Shown: positions 46,339 through 56,276, numbered from the stretch's first letter. The stretch: DNA of 64,000 nt from Bacillus marasmi (GCF_902168435.1 NZ_LR656175.1:120809-184808), one strand, 5' to 3'. Translations and numbers: made by a program. Notes: generated from the letters alone by a model not told the origin.

Positions 46339-46724
46339 TTTTCCCATCCCTATATTCTAAGATTTGCAGAAAGGATGTATGTGCTCCTACAAAGGCGCTT
46401 GCAGTAAGCTAGGCCCAAAACCAATTCACACATCTTTTCTGGATCAATAATAACCTTTTATAAGTGTATCACTGTTATCTAAATATTAAAATATTTATTT
46501 ACTATTATATAATAGTTAAAAGCTATTTAAAAGCTGAATGTCTTTTCTCCTCTTTATTCAACTTTTAAACAGGATTTTTACCCCCTAATACAAATTTCAT
46601 TATACCATTATTTTCAGAATTTTCATCAAGTACTATTTTCACTTATAACCAGTAATATACAAACAAAACTTATTAACATTACCATTCAGCAAAGAATGGG
46701 GATTCACTAAAAAAATTTTCTATT
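46339..46724. other. AT-rich intergenic region, no gene seen
   Basis: 386 bp between mqo and the BenE-family gene, both on the minus strand. It holds poly-A/T stretches and must contain the mqo promoter, but I see no clear ORF, terminator or repeat of the local families. Confidence 0.5.
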
Positions 46725-47927
46725 CTACTTTTCTACTGTTTTAGCAATAATTGCCCCAACTATCAAGCCCCACACTGGAGCACTAATATGCAAGAAAGAG
46801 ATTTGTGATAATGGGATAAGAAATGCAAATAGTGAACTTAGTCGATATTTATTATTAGAGAAGCCCATTTGCAAACTAGATAAAAGCACACCAATTAACG
46901 AAAAACCGGCTAGCATTGCTACGAATGCTTGCGGCAATGCCTGAATAAACGGGACTATTTTCCATGCAAATATTCCAAATAATACTGTCAAAATTCCTGA
47001 TACCATTGAAGCGATATAGCGCTTTGATTTTTTTCCAGCATCCGAGTTTGAACAGATTGCCGTCATCATTCCGGCGATATTTGAACATTGCCCGCCAAAG
47101 ATGCTAGCAATAACTGAAAAAACACCACTTAGTGAAACAATTTTACGGATCGGAGGTTCAAAATCGGCGCTTTCCAATGCCCCAATTCCAGTAGCCACAT
47201 CATTGCTTAAAATTAACAAAGCTAGTGGTATAGCCAGTGTTACTAATCCCATCCACGTGAATTCCGGCATTGCAATTGAGGGGAGCTCCCACGGTATCCC
47301 TTTTGAGGCTAAATTGATTTCTTGTGTTAAAAATAAAAAAATAAATGCAACAACAACTGCAATCATAACGGCAGGTATTTTTTTTGATATTCTCGTGCTG
47401 ATAAAAAAGCTAAACAAGGCTGCACCACCTACTAATGGTAATGCCTCCACACCTTGTACGAGCTGAACAACGTAATTGGTTACTAGACCAGCTAACATAG
47501 CCGAAATGATTTCTTTTGGAACCCATTTAATCATTTTCGTAAATAATCCTGATAATCCAATTAGCAGAATCAATAGACCTGACATGAGGTATCCGCCAAT
47601 TAACTGCGAATATGTAAACTGTGCTGTAACTGTTGCTAAAAAGGCGACTCCTGAAATAGAGTGACCTCCAGTAATTGGGATTTTAAACAAAAATGGAAGG
47701 ATAATCCCAAATAAACCACCAAAGAAATACACAGAAAAAATCCAATTGATTGTTTGTTGATTAGAAAACTGCCCGGCAGCAGCTGCTTGGAGAATAATTA
47801 ATGCGGGGCCTGTCATGATTAAGGTAAAGGAGATTAATCCCGAACTTACATTTTGGCTTGTAAAATCTCGAAAAAAAGACTTCTGATTGTTTTCATGCGA
47901 TAATTTTTTCAGCTGTGGTTGCCCCAT
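46725..47927 (-). CDS. Benzoate/H+ symporter family (BenE) transporter
   Basis: A 400-residue membrane protein with about 12 helices and the NCS2-like inverted repeat: FKIPITGGHSISGVAFLATV in the first half and FGGQCSNIAGMMTAICSNSD in the second. The N-terminus FFRDFTSQNVSSGLISFTLI fits BenE. Benzoate transport is proven only for distant members, and no benzoate catabolic genes are nearby, so the substrate is open. GTGAGGGGA precedes the ATG. Confidence 0.85.
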   Translation of the reverse strand: MGQPQLKKLSHENNQKSFFRDFTSQNVSSGLISFTLIMTGPALIILQAAAAGQFSNQQTINWIFSVYFFGGLFGIILPFLFKIPITGGHSISGVAFLATVTAQFTYSQLIGGYLMSGLLILLIGLSGLFTKMIKWVPKEIISAMLAGLVTNYVVQLVQGVEALPLVGGAALFSFFISTRISKKIPAVMIAVVVAFIFLFLTQEINLASKGIPWELPSIAMPEFTWMGLVTLAIPLALLILSNDVATGIGALESADFEPPIRKIVSLSGVFSVIASIFGGQCSNIAGMMTAICSNSDAGKKSKRYIASMVSGILTVLFGIFAWKIVPFIQALPQAFVAMLAGFSLIGVLLSSLQMGFSNNKYRLSSLFAFLIPLSQISFLHISAPVWGLIVGAIIAKTVEK

Positions 47928-48012
47928 AATTTCCCCTCACCTTAAACTTAAGTCTTGCTTATTTCCTCAAGTTATGTTTTTTCCTAATAATATAAAACAT
48001 TTTAAAAACATG

Positions 48013-48044
48013 CAAAAGGGATTTGCCCAATAAAGACAAATCCC
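48013..48044 (-). terminator. Terminator of the NSS transporter operon
   Basis: On the minus strand GGGATTTG / CAAATCCC with a 11-nt loop followed by TTTTGC. Confidence 0.7.
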
Positions 48045-48072
48045 AACATCCTATCATTCTCCTAGCGAAAGT

Positions 48073-48177
48073 TTATTTTTGTTTAGACTTTGAAATAGCA
48101 TTCACGATACTTCCTGCCAGGCCGCCCCAAATAACAACGATTCCAATAACCATCATAGTAATCGCACTTCCGTCCAT
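48073..48177 (-). CDS. MetS-like small subunit of NSS transporter
   Basis: A 34-residue membrane peptide reading MDGSAITMMVIGIVVIWG at its start and ending AISKSKQK. One helix is followed by a basic tail, the form of the MetS small subunit that accompanies the MetP methionine/alanine importer of Corynebacterium. Its ATG shares one base with the stop of the transporter gene (TAATG), giving tight coupling, and AGGAGGTTTC lies before it. Confidence 0.85.
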   Translation of the reverse strand: MDGSAITMMVIGIVVIWGGLAGSIVNAISKSKQK

Positions 48178-49688
48178 TATTCTGAAACCTCCTCGCTCTC
48201 ATTCATATCAAGATTGGATTTTTTCCATTTTATCAGTGAGAATATAATTCCCAGCAAAATAACGCCAACTGCAACAGCCCAACCATATGCCGTAACAAAC
48301 CATGTCTCAAATCCACCATAGTTTTCAGCTATGTTTGTTTTAAGATTATCAAACATCATATACCCTAAAATAATTGGTGTAATAACACTTAAACAGATTC
48401 TCCACCAAGCACCAAGCTTTATGTCTGAGACAGAGTTTGCATGCTGCTGTAGGTTTTTCAGTTCTCTCGCAAACCAGGCAATAGCAATTACCTCTATTAA
48501 TCCAGCTAATGCAACACCAAAATTATTGATGAAATAATCGGCTACGTCTAAGAAGTATAAGCCACCTTTTGTAGCAAACATAATCGAAATAATCGCTGCT
48601 AAGCCACCACCAACTAATACAGATTTAGTGCGGGATACGTTGAATTTATCCTGAACACCGGCAACGAATGTTTCGACAATCGAGATTAGCGATGTTAACC
48701 CCGCTAACACTAATGATCCAAAAAATAGGAATCCAAAAAATTCATTAAAGGCTGGAAACTGATTGATAATTTGCGGGAAGACAACAAAGGCTAGGCCAAC
48801 ACCACCAGATACCACTTCATCCACGCCAACCCCTTGCTGCAAAGCCATAAATCCAAGGATACTAAACACACCAATTCCGGCTAATAGTTCAAAACCAGAA
48901 TTTGCAAAGCCGGTTATAAAGGCATTATTAGTAATATCTGATTTCTTCGGAAGATAGCTAGAGTACGTTACCATAATTGCAAAGCCAATTGATAAACTAA
49001 AGAATATTTGGCCATAGGCTGCCACCCATACTTTACCGTCGAAAATCACATCCCAATTAGGCTTAAAAAAGGCATTAAGTCCTGTGATAGCTCCATCTAA
49101 AGTTATCGCACGAATTACTATAATTAAAAATAATACAAAAAGTGCAGGTAACATGATTTTATTAGCAACCTCAATACCTTTTTTAACTCCCTTAAACAAC
49201 ACTCCTAATGTAATCACCCAGACAATAATAAGAGGAATTAGTACTCCTGGCACCAAACTGCCGAATTCGCCTGGTGTTTCTGCTAATTTTAAATATTCAC
49301 CAAATAAAAATCCCTCAGTATCGTCCCCCCAGCTTAATTTAAGCGAAAAAATAGAATAAGACATAGCCCAAGCAATGATAGCGGCATAATAGACGGAAAT
49401 AACGAATGAAATTCCTAATTGCCACCATCCTATCCATTCATACTTTCTACTGATTCGTGCTAATGACAATGGAGCTGACCCTCGGTACTTGTGACCAATG
49501 GTGAATTCCATAATTAAAAGCGGAATACCCGCGGTCAATAAGGCAAATAAATATGGTAAGAAGAATGCTCCGCCACCATTTTCATAGGCAACGGCCGGAA
49601 AACGCCATATATTCCCTAAACCAATCGCAGAACCTGCAGCTGCTAAAATAAACCCTGCACGAGACCCCCACTGTGGTCGGTTTTCCAT
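48177..49688 (-). CDS. Sodium-dependent amino acid transporter, NSS family (MetP-like)
   Basis: A 503-residue neurotransmitter:sodium symporter-family importer with 11-12 helices of the LeuT fold. AAAGSAIGLGNIWRFPAVAY near residue 15 is the sodium and substrate-binding unwound helix 1; FFSLSIGFAIMVTYSSY is helix 6. The MetS-like peptide that follows suggests a methionine/alanine-type importer. ATG at 49688 follows ATAGGAGGT; the longer frame adds 22 implausible codons. Confidence 0.92.
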   Translation of the reverse strand: MENRPQWGSRAGFILAAAGSAIGLGNIWRFPAVAYENGGGAFFLPYLFALLTAGIPLLIMEFTIGHKYRGSAPLSLARISRKYEWIGWWQLGISFVISVYYAAIIAWAMSYSIFSLKLSWGDDTEGFLFGEYLKLAETPGEFGSLVPGVLIPLIIVWVITLGVLFKGVKKGIEVANKIMLPALFVLFLIIVIRAITLDGAITGLNAFFKPNWDVIFDGKVWVAAYGQIFFSLSIGFAIMVTYSSYLPKKSDITNNAFITGFANSGFELLAGIGVFSILGFMALQQGVGVDEVVSGGVGLAFVVFPQIINQFPAFNEFFGFLFFGSLVLAGLTSLISIVETFVAGVQDKFNVSRTKSVLVGGGLAAIISIMFATKGGLYFLDVADYFINNFGVALAGLIEVIAIAWFARELKNLQQHANSVSDIKLGAWWRICLSVITPIILGYMMFDNLKTNIAENYGGFETWFVTAYGWAVAVGVILLGIIFSLIKWKKSNLDMNESEEVSE

Positions 49689-49793
49689 TGTGTATTGACC
49701 TCCTATTATTCTGATTTTCTCTTTAAACAAATTAATGAAGTAGTAACAGCACATTATTTAATTCATGCGTAGCATATCGATAGCAACTGACGA

Positions 49794-49807
49794 TGAAAAC
49801 GTTACCA
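49794..49807. promoter_or_regulatory. Candidate CcpA cre site
   Basis: TGAAAACGTTACCA matches 13 of 14 positions of TGWAANCGNTNWCA, about 106 bp upstream of the NSS transporter start. The rest of 49689-49918 shows no gene. Confidence 0.5.
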
Positions 49808-49918
49808 AAATTATGGGATTTCATTAACATAACTCATACTCTGGCTTGCACCCCCTTTTTTAAAGCTTATTCACCTTTTTACAATACTTTCGCCTTTTTT
49901 AAATTATTAAACATAAAA

Positions 49919-49951
49919 GGAGCCTGATTATCTTTACGATAAACAGGCTCC
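49919..49951 (-). terminator. Terminator downstream of the FusB/C-like gene
   Basis: GGAGCCTG / CAGGCTCC with a 17-nt loop; on the minus strand it is followed by TTTTATG. Confidence 0.75.
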
Positions 49952-50013
49952 CTAACATTCATATTCAAATATTAATAACCAACACAAATGGTTGTTTGCT
50001 TCACTTCATTTTA

Positions 50014-50667
50014 TCAACTTCCCAATGATTCTTTTAAAAAGGTTGTTAAGTACTCGACATTGGTTATTTTTTTATTACATTCACTGCTGTCTGCGCAGAT
50101 CAGATTGCCGATGGCCTTATAATAATCTGGGTTCCTCGCCTTTTTCGCTTTTGTTACAGTAGAGAAATAGACAACTTCACCCATGCCATGACAGATAGAA
50201 CATACATTTTTTTTACTATTTGATGTAAACTCACATTCAATACCGACCATATTCCCATCTAACTCAAATACGATAAATTTCTTATTAGATCTCAGGTCGT
50301 TCCAGCTTAAATAGGTTAGTTGACTATGGTCTATCTGTGTTAAATCAGGCAGTTTTAATTTTTTTTGCTTCGGAAACATTTTTTTCAGCTGCTGCTCAGT
50401 GATTTTTGGAAAAGGCAGCATATATTCCGACAGTCGCTGAATATATTGCTCGTACTCGTTTTCTGTTTTAGGTTTAGAAAGGTCCAACATTTCTTGCTGT
50501 TCCTTTGTCGCATTTGGGAAAAGGTCTAGAATTTTAGCATTGGCTAAATCAATTACAGCAGCCAATACGTTTTGAGGTACGTTACTTTTAGCACTTTCTT
50601 TAATTAAAGCAATCTGCTTTTTTATAAAATTTAACTGTTCATTTTTTATGAAATTTTCCTTCATCAC
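50014..50667 (-). CDS. FusB/FusC-family EF-G-binding protein
   Basis: A 217-residue two-domain protein: helical N-terminal part (1-90) and C-terminal treble-clef zinc finger with C156, C159, C191 and C197. Characterised members bind elongation factor G on the ribosome and release it, giving fusidic acid tolerance. Chromosomal homologues are common in Bacillaceae and their native role is ribosome rescue or translation tuning. The C-terminal FELDGNMVGIECEF strand pair fits. Resistance itself is not proven here. Confidence 0.85.
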   Translation of the reverse strand: MMKENFIKNEQLNFIKKQIALIKESAKSNVPQNVLAAVIDLANAKILDLFPNATKEQQEMLDLSKPKTENEYEQYIQRLSEYMLPFPKITEQQLKKMFPKQKKLKLPDLTQIDHSQLTYLSWNDLRSNKKFIVFELDGNMVGIECEFTSNSKKNVCSICHGMGEVVYFSTVTKAKKARNPDYYKAIGNLICADSSECNKKITNVEYLTTFLKESLGS

Positions 50668-50795
50668 TCAATCTCCAATCACGATACTACCTTCCTTCTA
50701 CACTATCATATACAGTTCAGCAAACTTCTAAAATGGAGATAATGACTTATAAACGTTTTTTACATAAAGTGAAACTTCCATCAGTGAGGGTTTTC

Positions 50796-50833
50796 TTCAA
50801 AAAACCGCACTGATGATAACACCAGTGCGGTTC
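50796..50833 (-). terminator. Intrinsic terminator
   Basis: AACCGCACTG / CAGTGCGGTT, followed on the minus strand by TTTTTTGAAG, directly after the CD3324-like gene. Confidence 0.88.
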
Positions 50834-50835
50834 CC

Positions 50836-51105
50836 TTACTTTTTATGTGAATACACTATTTTCTTAATCGTTTCAGTTGAAAGGAAGTATTCCTCAGCAA
50901 GCTGCCCAATACTGCTGCCACGATAAAACGAATTTCTAATGGCCTCATTGCGTCGATCAAGCATCTTTCTTGCGCCACTCGAAGTACCCCATTTTTGATA
51001 CTTTGTCTCTTGCTTAGGAATGTAGAGCGTTTCCCCCTGAACGTACTTTTGGATTTCCATAATTAACTTATCTGGTAAAACTTTATTTGCATTAATATAT
51101 TTCAT
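50836..51105 (-). CDS. CD3324-family small HTH protein
   Basis: An 89-residue protein with a C-terminal helix-turn-helix (about 64-85, SIGQLAEEYFLSTETIKKIV) and an N-terminal MKYINANKVLPDKLIMEIQK typical of the CD3324 family. Likely a small DNA-binding protein; targets unknown. AAGGAGCGG precedes the ATG. Confidence 0.8.
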   Translation of the reverse strand: MKYINANKVLPDKLIMEIQKYVQGETLYIPKQETKYQKWGTSSGARKMLDRRNEAIRNSFYRGSSIGQLAEEYFLSTETIKKIVYSHKK

Positions 51106-51170
51106 TTTTGCCCGCTCCTTATTTTGTTTTTGAAAATAAGGTGCAAAGCCAAAATATTAGAAAAGACTTT

Positions 51171-51359
51171 TCAGCGATGTATTAAATGTTTCGCCCCATG
51201 CAAAGTATCGCCTTTCCAATAATAGGCTTTGCATGAGTGGAAGAAGTACCAGACAATCTTATGTGATTCTCCATCTGTAAGCACCCCCTTTAGCTCTACA
51301 TTATAACGTAAATTGCTAATCAATTGAACAGCTTTTGCTTGGGTTATTTTAATAGTCAT
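51171..51359 (-). CDS. Small hypothetical protein downstream of nagZ
   Basis: 62 residues with no membrane helix or recognised domain; Trp/Tyr/His-rich C-terminal half. The ATG lies 2 nt after the nagZ stop, suggesting translational coupling, but there is no clear ribosome binding site of its own. It could be a real coupled gene or a chance ORF. Confidence 0.4.
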   Translation of the reverse strand: MTIKITQAKAVQLISNLRYNVELKGVLTDGESHKIVWYFFHSCKAYYWKGDTLHGAKHLIHR

Positions 51360-51361
51360 AG

Positions 51362-52663
51362 CTAATTCAGGCTTTTTTGGTAAGGTTCTACATGATACTT
51401 ATCCAAAACAGATTTGATAAGATTATTAAGCTTACTGATATTGACCTTTTCAGTCAATGTATCATCTAATTCATATTTTTCTTTTAACTGGAGTATTCTT
51501 GTAACACTTTCATCAATTCTTTCTTCTGATATTTCTCCATCCTCAACAGCCTTTTTCAATGTGGAAATCACTTTAATCATTTTCTCGTAATCATGAGCTA
51601 CCATGATTATATCGCTGCCTGCTTTTATCGACTCAACCGCAGCACTTCCAATATCAAAGTTACCTGTAATGGCCTTCATTGTCATATCATCAGTAATAAT
51701 TACACCATCATACCCTATTTTGTTTCTTAAAAGCTCAGTAATAACAGCTTTGGATAGTGATGATGGATAATCTTGATCAATTTTCGGCAGCATGATATGT
51801 GCAATCATCACCATATCAGCTCCTTCATTAACAGCGCGATTAAATGGAATTAACTCGAGCTTTTCAAGTTCTTTAAGTGATTTATTCACTGTTGGCAATT
51901 CCAAATGGGAATCAACAGAGGTATCTCCATGACCTGGAAAATGCTTTATTGTCGCGATAATTCTCTCTGACTGGAGTCCTTTCAACGTCTGAATTCCTAA
52001 TTCACTAACAAGTTTTGTGGTTTTGCCAAATGAACGGTCTCCAATGATTGGATTTTCAGGATTACTATTGACGTCTAGTACTGGGGCAAAATTAATATTA
52101 AAACCATAGGCACTTACTAGTTTTGCAAGAACACTTCCTATTTCAAAGGAGAATGACGGGTTGTTTAGCTTACCAATTTCGATATTGGTAGGTAGATTTA
52201 TTAAGCCTCCAGGCAGCTTTGATATTCTCCCACCTTCTTGGTCAATACCAAAAAATAAAGGTAGCTTATTGTTCTGATTCTTCAGCTTAAGAGAATTGAT
52301 ATAATCTACTGTTTGGACTGGGCTGTCCATGTTTTTCTTATTAAAAATTATCCCGCCAACTTTATAATCAGTTACTAATCGTTCTGCAAGTGAATCCGGT
52401 TCTGTGCCTGAGATGCCCGCAAAAGTCATCTGTCCTATTTTTTCATCCATACTCATATTATCAATAAGATTACGAATAGCTATTGAAGGATCGCTTTGAT
52501 TTGGTATAGTGATTTTTCCACTAACTCTGTCTGCATCAGAATGACCGACATTTTCAGGTGGTAATGGATCATTTTTTTCTGATTCTATTTTTATGAGTAA
52601 TACAGAAATCAGTGTCAAACCAAAAATGATTGATAAAATTACAAGCCATATTTTCTTGTACAC
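51362..52663 (-). CDS. nagZ: Beta-N-acetylhexosaminidase, GH3 family (NagZ-like)
   Basis: A 433-residue exported or membrane-anchored glycosidase that removes terminal N-acetylglucosamine from muropeptides. One N-terminal membrane helix (about 6-25), no lipobox, then a TIM barrel. KHFPGHGDTSVDSH at 240-253 holds the Asp/His acid-base dyad of NagZ enzymes, and ITDDMTM at 323-329 the nucleophile. It lacks the C-terminal domain of B. subtilis NagZ. GTG start after AGGAGGAAGAGA. Confidence 0.9.
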   Translation of the reverse strand: MYKKIWLVILSIIFGLTLISVLLIKIESEKNDPLPPENVGHSDADRVSGKITIPNQSDPSIAIRNLIDNMSMDEKIGQMTFAGISGTEPDSLAERLVTDYKVGGIIFNKKNMDSPVQTVDYINSLKLKNQNNKLPLFFGIDQEGGRISKLPGGLINLPTNIEIGKLNNPSFSFEIGSVLAKLVSAYGFNINFAPVLDVNSNPENPIIGDRSFGKTTKLVSELGIQTLKGLQSERIIATIKHFPGHGDTSVDSHLELPTVNKSLKELEKLELIPFNRAVNEGADMVMIAHIMLPKIDQDYPSSLSKAVITELLRNKIGYDGVIITDDMTMKAITGNFDIGSAAVESIKAGSDIIMVAHDYEKMIKVISTLKKAVEDGEISEERIDESVTRILQLKEKYELDDTLTEKVNISKLNNLIKSVLDKYHVEPYQKSLN

Positions 52664-52819
52664 TCTCTTCCTCCTAAAATTCTTAATTTCTACAATGAAT
52701 ATTACAGCTCAATTAATTAGACATATAAAAATAGTGTTTTGTTACATTTATCATACTTTCCGTAAATTGAAGTATTTAAATAAACATTAATTGTATTATT
52801 GGGTTTTTTGTACCCTATT

Positions 52820-52835
52820 TGTTTCACGTGGAACA
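52820..52835 (-). other. parS centromere site, perfect match
   Basis: The minus strand reads TGTTCCACGTGAAACA, identical to the parS sequence in B. subtilis spo0J and to the consensus TGTTNCACGTGAAACA. parS sites recruit Spo0J/ParB and cluster around the chromosome origin. It lies in the nagZ-ahpC gap. Confidence 0.88.
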
Positions 52836-52924
52836 AATCTCAAAATTGGATATATCTTACTCTAGACTTGGTTAAACTATTAAGGAATTGGAAGAATATT
52901 AAAATTTGGGAGGAATCGTTTATT

Positions 52925-53488
52925 ATGTCTCTTATTGGAAAAGAAGTACAACCATTCAAAGCACAAGCTTATAAAAATGGAGAATTTATCGAAGTATCGG
53001 AACAAGATTTCAAAGGACATTGGACTGTTGTTTGCTTCTATCCAGCAGACTTTACCTTTGTTTGCCCAACTGAACTGGAGGACCTTCAAAATCAATATCC
53101 TGCCCTTCAAGAACTAGGAGTAGAAGTTTTCTCTGTATCAAGAGATTCCCATTTTACACATAAAGCATGGCACGATACATCAGAAGCAATTGGCAAACTT
53201 ACTTATGCTATGATTGGTGACCCTGCACATGTTCTCTCCCGTCACTTTGATGTGCTCATTGAAGAGGAAGGAGCTGCAGACCGCGGTACATTTATTATTG
53301 ACCCTGATGGTGTGATCCAAGCTGTTGAAATTAATGCAGGCGGAATTGGTCGTGACGCGAGCACTCTCATCAACAAAATTAAAGCAGCGCAATATGTACG
53401 CAATAATCCAGGTGAAGTTTGCCCAGCTAAATGGCAAGAAGGAAGCGAAACACTTAAGCCAAGCCTTGATTTAGTAGGTAAAATTTAA
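52925..53488 (+). CDS. ahpC: Alkyl hydroperoxide reductase peroxiredoxin
   Basis: A 187-residue typical two-cysteine peroxiredoxin. Peroxidatic C47 in DFTFVCPTE and resolving C166 in GEVCPAKW are present. It reduces hydrogen peroxide and organic peroxides and is recycled by AhpF, encoded 15 bp downstream. The ATG at 52925 is chosen because GGGAGGAA precedes it and it gives the canonical MSLIGKEV start; the longer frame adds 42 unlikely codons. No good PerR box was found upstream. Confidence 0.96.
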   Translation: MSLIGKEVQPFKAQAYKNGEFIEVSEQDFKGHWTVVCFYPADFTFVCPTELEDLQNQYPALQELGVEVFSVSRDSHFTHKAWHDTSEAIGKLTYAMIGDPAHVLSRHFDVLIEEEGAADRGTFIIDPDGVIQAVEINAGGIGRDASTLINKIKAAQYVRNNPGEVCPAKWQEGSETLKPSLDLVGKI

Positions 53489-53503
53489 GGAGATCGATTA
53501 TAA

Positions 53504-55033
53504 ATGGCACTTGATGCAGAAATTAAATCCCAACTAAATCAGTACCTACAACTACTTGAGAATGATATCGTCCTTAAGGTTAATGCAGGTACCGATAAAA
53601 TTTCAAACGAGATGTTAGAGCTAGTTGAAGAACTAGCCTCTATGTCATCTAAAATAAAAATGGAGAAAGCTGATTTACCAAGAACACCAAGCTTTAGTGT
53701 AAACCGTGTTGGCGAAGATACTGGTATTACATTTGCTGGTGTCCCATTAGGACATGAATTTACTTCATTAGTGTTAGCCCTTCTCCAAGTGAGCGGACGA
53801 GCACCAAAAGTGGATCAAAGTGTCATTGATCAAATTAAAAATATTGACGGTGAATATCACTTTGAAACCTATGTTAGTTTAACCTGCCACAACTGCCCTG
53901 ACGTTGTACAAGCTCTGAACATTATGTGTGTGTTAAATCCTACTATTTCCCACACAATGATTGACGGTGCAGCATACAAAGAGGAAGTTGATAGAAAAGA
54001 TATCTTAGCCGTTCCGTCTGTTTATCTTAATAGCGAGCCTTTTGGCAATGGTCGTATGTCAATTGAAGAAATTCTTTCAAAGTTGGGGGAAGGTCCAAGT
54101 GCAGAAGCACTTTCCGATAAAGACCCGTACGATGTCCTTGTCATTGGTGGCGGTCCTGCTGGATCAAGTGCAGCTATCTATTCTGCTCGTAAAGGGATCC
54201 GGACAGGAATTGTGGCTGAGCGTTTTGGCGGTCAAATTTTAGATACGCTAAGCATCGAAAACTTTATCAGTGTGAAAAATACTGAAGGTCCAAAGCTTGC
54301 AGCTGCTCTCGAAGAGCATGTTAAGGAATATGATATCGATGTCATGAACCTACAACGTGCGAAGAAATTAGAAAAGAAGGACTTCATTGAGGTTGAACTC
54401 GAAAGTGGTGCGATTCTTAAAAGTAAGACCGTCATCATCTCAACTGGTGCACGTTGGCGTAATGTGAACGTTCCTGGTGAACAAAAGTTTAAAAATAAAG
54501 GTGTAGCCTATTGTCCGCACTGTGATGGTCCATTATTTGAAGGCAGAGATGTTGCTGTTATTGGCGGTGGTAACTCTGGAATTGAAGCTGCGATTGACCT
54601 TGCAGGAATTGTAAAGCATGTAACTGTTCTTGAATTTATGCCAGAGCTTAAAGCGGATGAAGTTTTACAAAAACGCCTTTATAGCCTTCCAAATGTGACA
54701 GTTATTAAAAATGCTCAAACAAAGGAAATTACCGGTATTGATAAAGTAGATGGTATTACTTATATTGAACGTGAAACAGGCACGGAACATCATATTGAAT
54801 TAGCAGGTGTATTTGTCCAAATCGGACTTGTACCTAACACTGATTGGTTAGAGGGTTCACTCGAACGTAATCGAATTGGCGAAATCATCGTCGATAAAAG
54901 TGGAGCTACAACTATTCCTGGAGTATTTGCTGCGGGAGATTGTACTGACAGTCCTTATAATCAAATCATCATTTCAATGGGATCAGGTGCAACTGCGGCA
55001 TTAGGTGCTTTTGATTACTTGATTCGAAACTAA
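53504..55033 (+). CDS. ahpF: Alkyl hydroperoxide reductase flavoprotein
   Basis: A 509-residue NADH-dependent disulfide reductase. The N-terminal double thioredoxin fold carries C128-H-N-C131; FAD motif GGGPAG at 215-220; thioredoxin-reductase active site C337-P-H-C340; and a C-terminal [13 protein letters not shown]. Electrons flow NADH to FAD to C337/C340 to C128/C131 to AhpC. TAAGGAG precedes the ATG. Confidence 0.96.
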   Translation: MALDAEIKSQLNQYLQLLENDIVLKVNAGTDKISNEMLELVEELASMSSKIKMEKADLPRTPSFSVNRVGEDTGITFAGVPLGHEFTSLVLALLQVSGRAPKVDQSVIDQIKNIDGEYHFETYVSLTCHNCPDVVQALNIMCVLNPTISHTMIDGAAYKEEVDRKDILAVPSVYLNSEPFGNGRMSIEEILSKLGEGPSAEALSDKDPYDVLVIGGGPAGSSAAIYSARKGIRTGIVAERFGGQILDTLSIENFISVKNTEGPKLAAALEEHVKEYDIDVMNLQRAKKLEKKDFIEVELESGAILKSKTVIISTGARWRNVNVPGEQKFKNKGVAYCPHCDGPLFEGRDVAVIGGGNSGIEAAIDLAGIVKHVTVLEFMPELKADEVLQKRLYSLPNVTVIKNAQTKEITGIDKVDGITYIERETGTEHHIELAGVFVQIGLVPNTDWLEGSLERNRIGEIIVDKSGATTIPGVFAAGDCTDSPYNQIIISMGSGATAALGAFDYLIRN

Positions 55034-55048
55034 TATTGAGTACTACTG

Positions 55049-55088
55049 AAAAAAATCCCCCTTTGTAATAAAAAGGAGGATTTTTTTC
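55049..55088. terminator. Bidirectional terminator
   Basis: AAAAAATCCCCCTTT / AAAGGAGGATTTTTT between ahpF and the convergent glycerate kinase gene. Confidence 0.9.
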
Positions 55089-55115
55089 AATATAATGATA
55101 TTAAACCTACATAAA

Positions 55116-56252
55116 CTATGATTTCATTTTCCAAACAGCAGCTATATTCGCAGCACTTCTCTCTACGTATTTTTCTGCATGTCTAAAGGCATCTTCTAAT
55201 GATATGATTCCAGGGATAATACTGAATACTGCATCAATACCATGTTCATATACAATATGGCTATCATCAGACACGTTTCCGGCAATCCCTACGACGGAGA
55301 CTCCATATTTTTTAGCTGTCTTAGCAACCCCAATAGGCGTTTTTCCAAAGATGGTTTGCCCGTCAATCCTACCTTCTCCAGTGATGACTAAATCGGCATC
55401 TTTAACGATTTGTGATAGGCCAGTAGCTTCAATGACGATTTCGACACCACGCTTCAATTCTGACGGTAAAAAGGCCAATAACCCTCCGCCAAGTCCGCCC
55501 GCTGCTCCAGCTCCCGGTACATTGGTTATTATTTTGCCAAGGTCTCGTTCAATAATAGCTGCAAAATGGCTAAGGTTTTGATCCAACTGTGCTACCATTT
55601 CAGGAGTAGCTCCTTTTTGAGGCCCAAAGATAGCAGATGCGCCTTTTTCTCCTGTCAAAGGATTATCAACATCACAAGCTACCTCAATTTTAATATTCGC
55701 TAACCTCGGATCAAATCCTGAGATATTAATAGAGGCTAAGTCACAAAGAGAGCCACCACCCTCGCCAATTTCCATACCATTTTCATCTAGTAGAAGTGCA
55801 CCAAGAGCTTTAGCCATGCCCGCCCCGCCATCATTTGTTGCACTCCCACCAATTCCAATAATAATATGATTCACGCCATTATCTAGAGCAGCAGCAATTA
55901 ATTCTCCTGTCCCTCTAGTAGAGGTAATAAGCGGATTTCGCTTCTCTGTTGGCACAAGGTGTAAACCTGATGCAGAAGCCATCTCGATTACAGCTGTTGT
56001 TTTATTCCCAAGGATTCCAAAGAAGGCATCTACTGGTTTCCCTAGCGGTCCTGTTACCGTTTTATAAATAATTTCACCGCCTGTAGCATCCACTAGAGAC
56101 TGGACCGTCCCTTCTCCGCCGTCAGCCATTGGTACCTTTATATATTCAGCATCAGGAATTACTTGCTTGAAGCCTTTTTCGATCGCTTCAGCTGCCTCTA
56201 ATGCTGATAAACTTTCTTTAAATGAATCTGGAGCAATGACAATCTTCATCAT
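55116..56252 (-). CDS. glxK: Glycerate kinase
   Basis: A 378-residue GlxK/GarK-family kinase phosphorylating glycerate. KIVIAPDSFKESLSALEAAE at the N-terminus, PMADGGEGTVQSL, GIGGSATNDGGAGMAKALG and ITGEGRIDGQT are all conserved. Follows the GntP-family permease by 24 bp; the two form a glycerate uptake and activation unit. ATGATG: either Met may start, both in reach of GGAGAGGG. Confidence 0.94.
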   Translation of the reverse strand: MMKIVIAPDSFKESLSALEAAEAIEKGFKQVIPDAEYIKVPMADGGEGTVQSLVDATGGEIIYKTVTGPLGKPVDAFFGILGNKTTAVIEMASASGLHLVPTEKRNPLITSTRGTGELIAAALDNGVNHIIIGIGGSATNDGGAGMAKALGALLLDENGMEIGEGGGSLCDLASINISGFDPRLANIKIEVACDVDNPLTGEKGASAIFGPQKGATPEMVAQLDQNLSHFAAIIERDLGKIITNVPGAGAAGGLGGGLLAFLPSELKRGVEIVIEATGLSQIVKDADLVITGEGRIDGQTIFGKTPIGVAKTAKKYGVSVVGIAGNVSDDSHIVYEHGIDAVFSIIPGIISLEDAFRHAEKYVERSAANIAAVWKMKS

Positions 56253-56276
56253 TTTCCCTCTCCTGTCTAATTGATT

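Noticed and set aside
52778-52800. Possible PerR box upstream of ahpC
   Set aside because: The best candidate around TTAATTGTATTATT matches only about half of the PerR consensus positions; not supportable.
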